64,000 bases of DNA from NCBI GenBank assembly GCA_016209015.1, contig JACQWY010000040.1:1-64000 (forward strand). The letters run 5' to 3'. Under the pieces are notes generated by a model. It ran no database searches, was not told the origin of the DNA, and saw nothing but the letters and a program-made list of their open reading frames with translations. Made by a program: the position numbers and the translations under genes. Of the stretch, positions 63,060 through 64,000 are shown piece by piece; within the stretch, counting starts at the first letter, position 1, and every line of letters starts with the position of its first letter. This stretch comes from Gammaproteobacteria bacterium. Its GTDB lineage: Bacteria; Pseudomonadota; Gammaproteobacteria; Ga0077536.

Positions 63060-63819
63060 CGACGAGCGGATCTCCGGCACGCTGCTGATCCCGGCGACGG
63101 CGTTTCCCGGCGTGCTGTTCGTGCACGGCTGGGGCGGCAGCCAGGAACAGGATCTCGCGCGCGCGCGCGACGTCGCCGCGCTCGGCTGCGCGAGTCTGAC
63201 CTTCGATCTGCGCGGTCACGATCGGACCGCGGAGCGCTTCCAGTCCGTGAACCGCGATCAGAATCTCCGCGATCTGATCGCCGCCTACGACTGGTTCGTG
63301 AGCCAGCGCAGCGTCGAGCCGAGCGCGATCGCCGTCGTCGGCATCAGCTACGGCGGCTATCTCGCCTCGCTGCTGACGGCGCTGCGCCCCGTGCGCTGGC
63401 TCGCGCTGCGGGCACCGGCGATCTACAAGGACACGGACTGGACGCGGCCGAAGCTCGCGCTGCACGCCGATCCCGAGCTGCCCGCGTATCGCCAGCGCGC
63501 GATCCCCTGGAACGAGAACAAGGCGCTCACCGCCTGCGCGGCATTCCGCGGCGACGTGCTCGCCGTCGAATCGGAATGCGACGACGTGATCCCGCACCAG
63601 GTCGTCGAGAACTACGTCGCGGCATGCCGCAATGCGCGCTCGATCACCTCGCGCGTCATCGCGCACGCGGATCACAGCCTGAGCGACAAGCGCTGGCAGC
63701 ACGCCTACACGCAGATCCTCGTCGCCTGGCTCACCGAGATGGTATTCGGCGCGCGCAGCGACGGTGCGAGCGCGCAAGTCGACACCCGCCGCCCGCAGGG
63801 CTACGCCGCGGGGCGGTAA
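63022..63819 (+). CDS. Alpha/beta hydrolase
   Basis: A 265-residue hydrolase. VLFVHGWGGSQ is the oxyanion region, GISYGGYLASL holds the nucleophile Ser, ESECDDVIPHQV the Asp and AHADHSLSD the His. It starts within the DUF3182 gene, so the two are translationally linked and probably act together. The substrate is unknown. Confidence 0.87.
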   Translation: MNTRLESFTIPVDDERISGTLLIPATAFPGVLFVHGWGGSQEQDLARARDVAALGCASLTFDLRGHDRTAERFQSVNRDQNLRDLIAAYDWFVSQRSVEPSAIAVVGISYGGYLASLLTALRPVRWLALRAPAIYKDTDWTRPKLALHADPELPAYRQRAIPWNENKALTACAAFRGDVLAVESECDDVIPHQVVENYVAACRNARSITSRVIAHADHSLSDKRWQHAYTQILVAWLTEMVFGARSDGASAQVDTRRPQGYAAGR

Positions 63820-63860
63820 AGCTTGCACGTCGCGGGCAATCGCTACACGGCCCGCGATTC

Positions 63861-63876
63861 TGGCACGCGCGCTGCA
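63861..63876 (+). promoter_or_regulatory. Sigma-54-like -24/-12 element, last gene
   Basis: TGGCACGCGCGCTGCA matches consensus except C for T at -13, 80 bp before the start at 63955. Confidence 0.55.
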
Positions 63877-63954
63877 GGGCGCCGCTCACGGCAGACGTTC
63901 GGCGCGGTGGATGCCGCGCGGCCTGCCGGCCCCTCCAGGAACAGGACACGATCC

Positions 63955-64000
63955 ATGAACAAATTCATTGCGAAGACCGGCGGCCTGCTCGCGCTCTGCG
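63955..64000 (+). CDS. Exported protein, N-terminus only
   Basis: Only MNKFIAKTGGLLALC is in the window: a Lys-containing start then a hydrophobic stretch, so the beginning of a signal peptide. CCAGGA and CAGGA lie upstream. The product is unknown because the gene runs off the window. Confidence 0.6.
   Translation, partial: MNKFIAKTGGLLALC

Overview
High-GC proteobacterial chromosome, most likely a gammaproteobacterium (possibly near Nevskiales/Steroidobacteraceae; inference only). Pointers are the caa3 oxidase, PEP-CTERM-type proteins, a Ku protein, several multi-domain hybrid histidine kinases and dispersed inverted repeats. No rRNA, intact tRNA or CRISPR array was seen.

Layout. (1) 1-10122 is the right part of an integrated element. 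It runs leftward from a tyrosine integrase through small regulators (AlpA-like), a DUF1376 protein, a Toprim primase, an SF2 helicase and a small terminase subunit, then into cargo genes. Its right edge is a 3' fragment of tRNA-Val(CAC), which makes it look like a phage satellite (PICI-like). (2) 10.3-17.7 kb holds a PAS kinase, an EAL-domain remnant, a PEP-CTERM-type protein, a DUF4118/PAS/GAF hybrid kinase and small genes. (3) 18.1-25.1 kb is one tightly overlapping operon: a PQQ dehydrogenase with the Asp-Tyr-Asp lanthanide signature, a lipoprotein cytochrome c, and caa3 oxidase subunits II, I and III with a CtaG assembly factor. (4) 25.3-31.7 kb has a DnaQ-like exonuclease fusion, a CHRD/PEP-CTERM-type protein, a wrecked UDP-galactopyranose mutase gene, a hemerythrin, topoisomerase IB and three families of inverted repeats. 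(5) 31.7-38.1 kb carries a PaoABC-like periplasmic aldehyde oxidoreductase operon led by an EF-hand protein, then pyrophosphatase, a DUF6496-like protein and an SDR. (6) 38.5-44 kb has two more hybrid kinases, followed by a 220-bp array of hairpins. (7) 44.3-48 kb has Ku, a zinc-ribbon protein, an RGG-rich BON protein, a DUF1003 protein and an internally deleted cation-efflux pseudogene. (8) 48-56 kb holds a translationally coupled pair: a 2099-residue kinase with a long tandem HAMP array, GAF and three receivers, and a REC-HK-REC partner. (9) 56.5-64 kb is a block of small stress and envelope genes (PRC-barrel, CsbD, EF-hand, hemerythrin-like, BON lipoprotein, FMN reductase, DUF3182, hydrolase).

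The main unifying signal is that thirteen transcription units between 18 and 64 kb have a sigma-54-like -24/-12 element (TGGC-N7-TTGC or a close variant). All are correctly oriented and most lie 33-80 bp before the start codon. They include the quinoprotein/caa3 operon, topoisomerase IB, zinc-ribbon/Ku, aldehyde oxidase and nearly all of the small stress genes, but none of the kinase or island genes. This suggests one RpoN-dependent stress or stationary-phase regulon gathered in this part of the chromosome.
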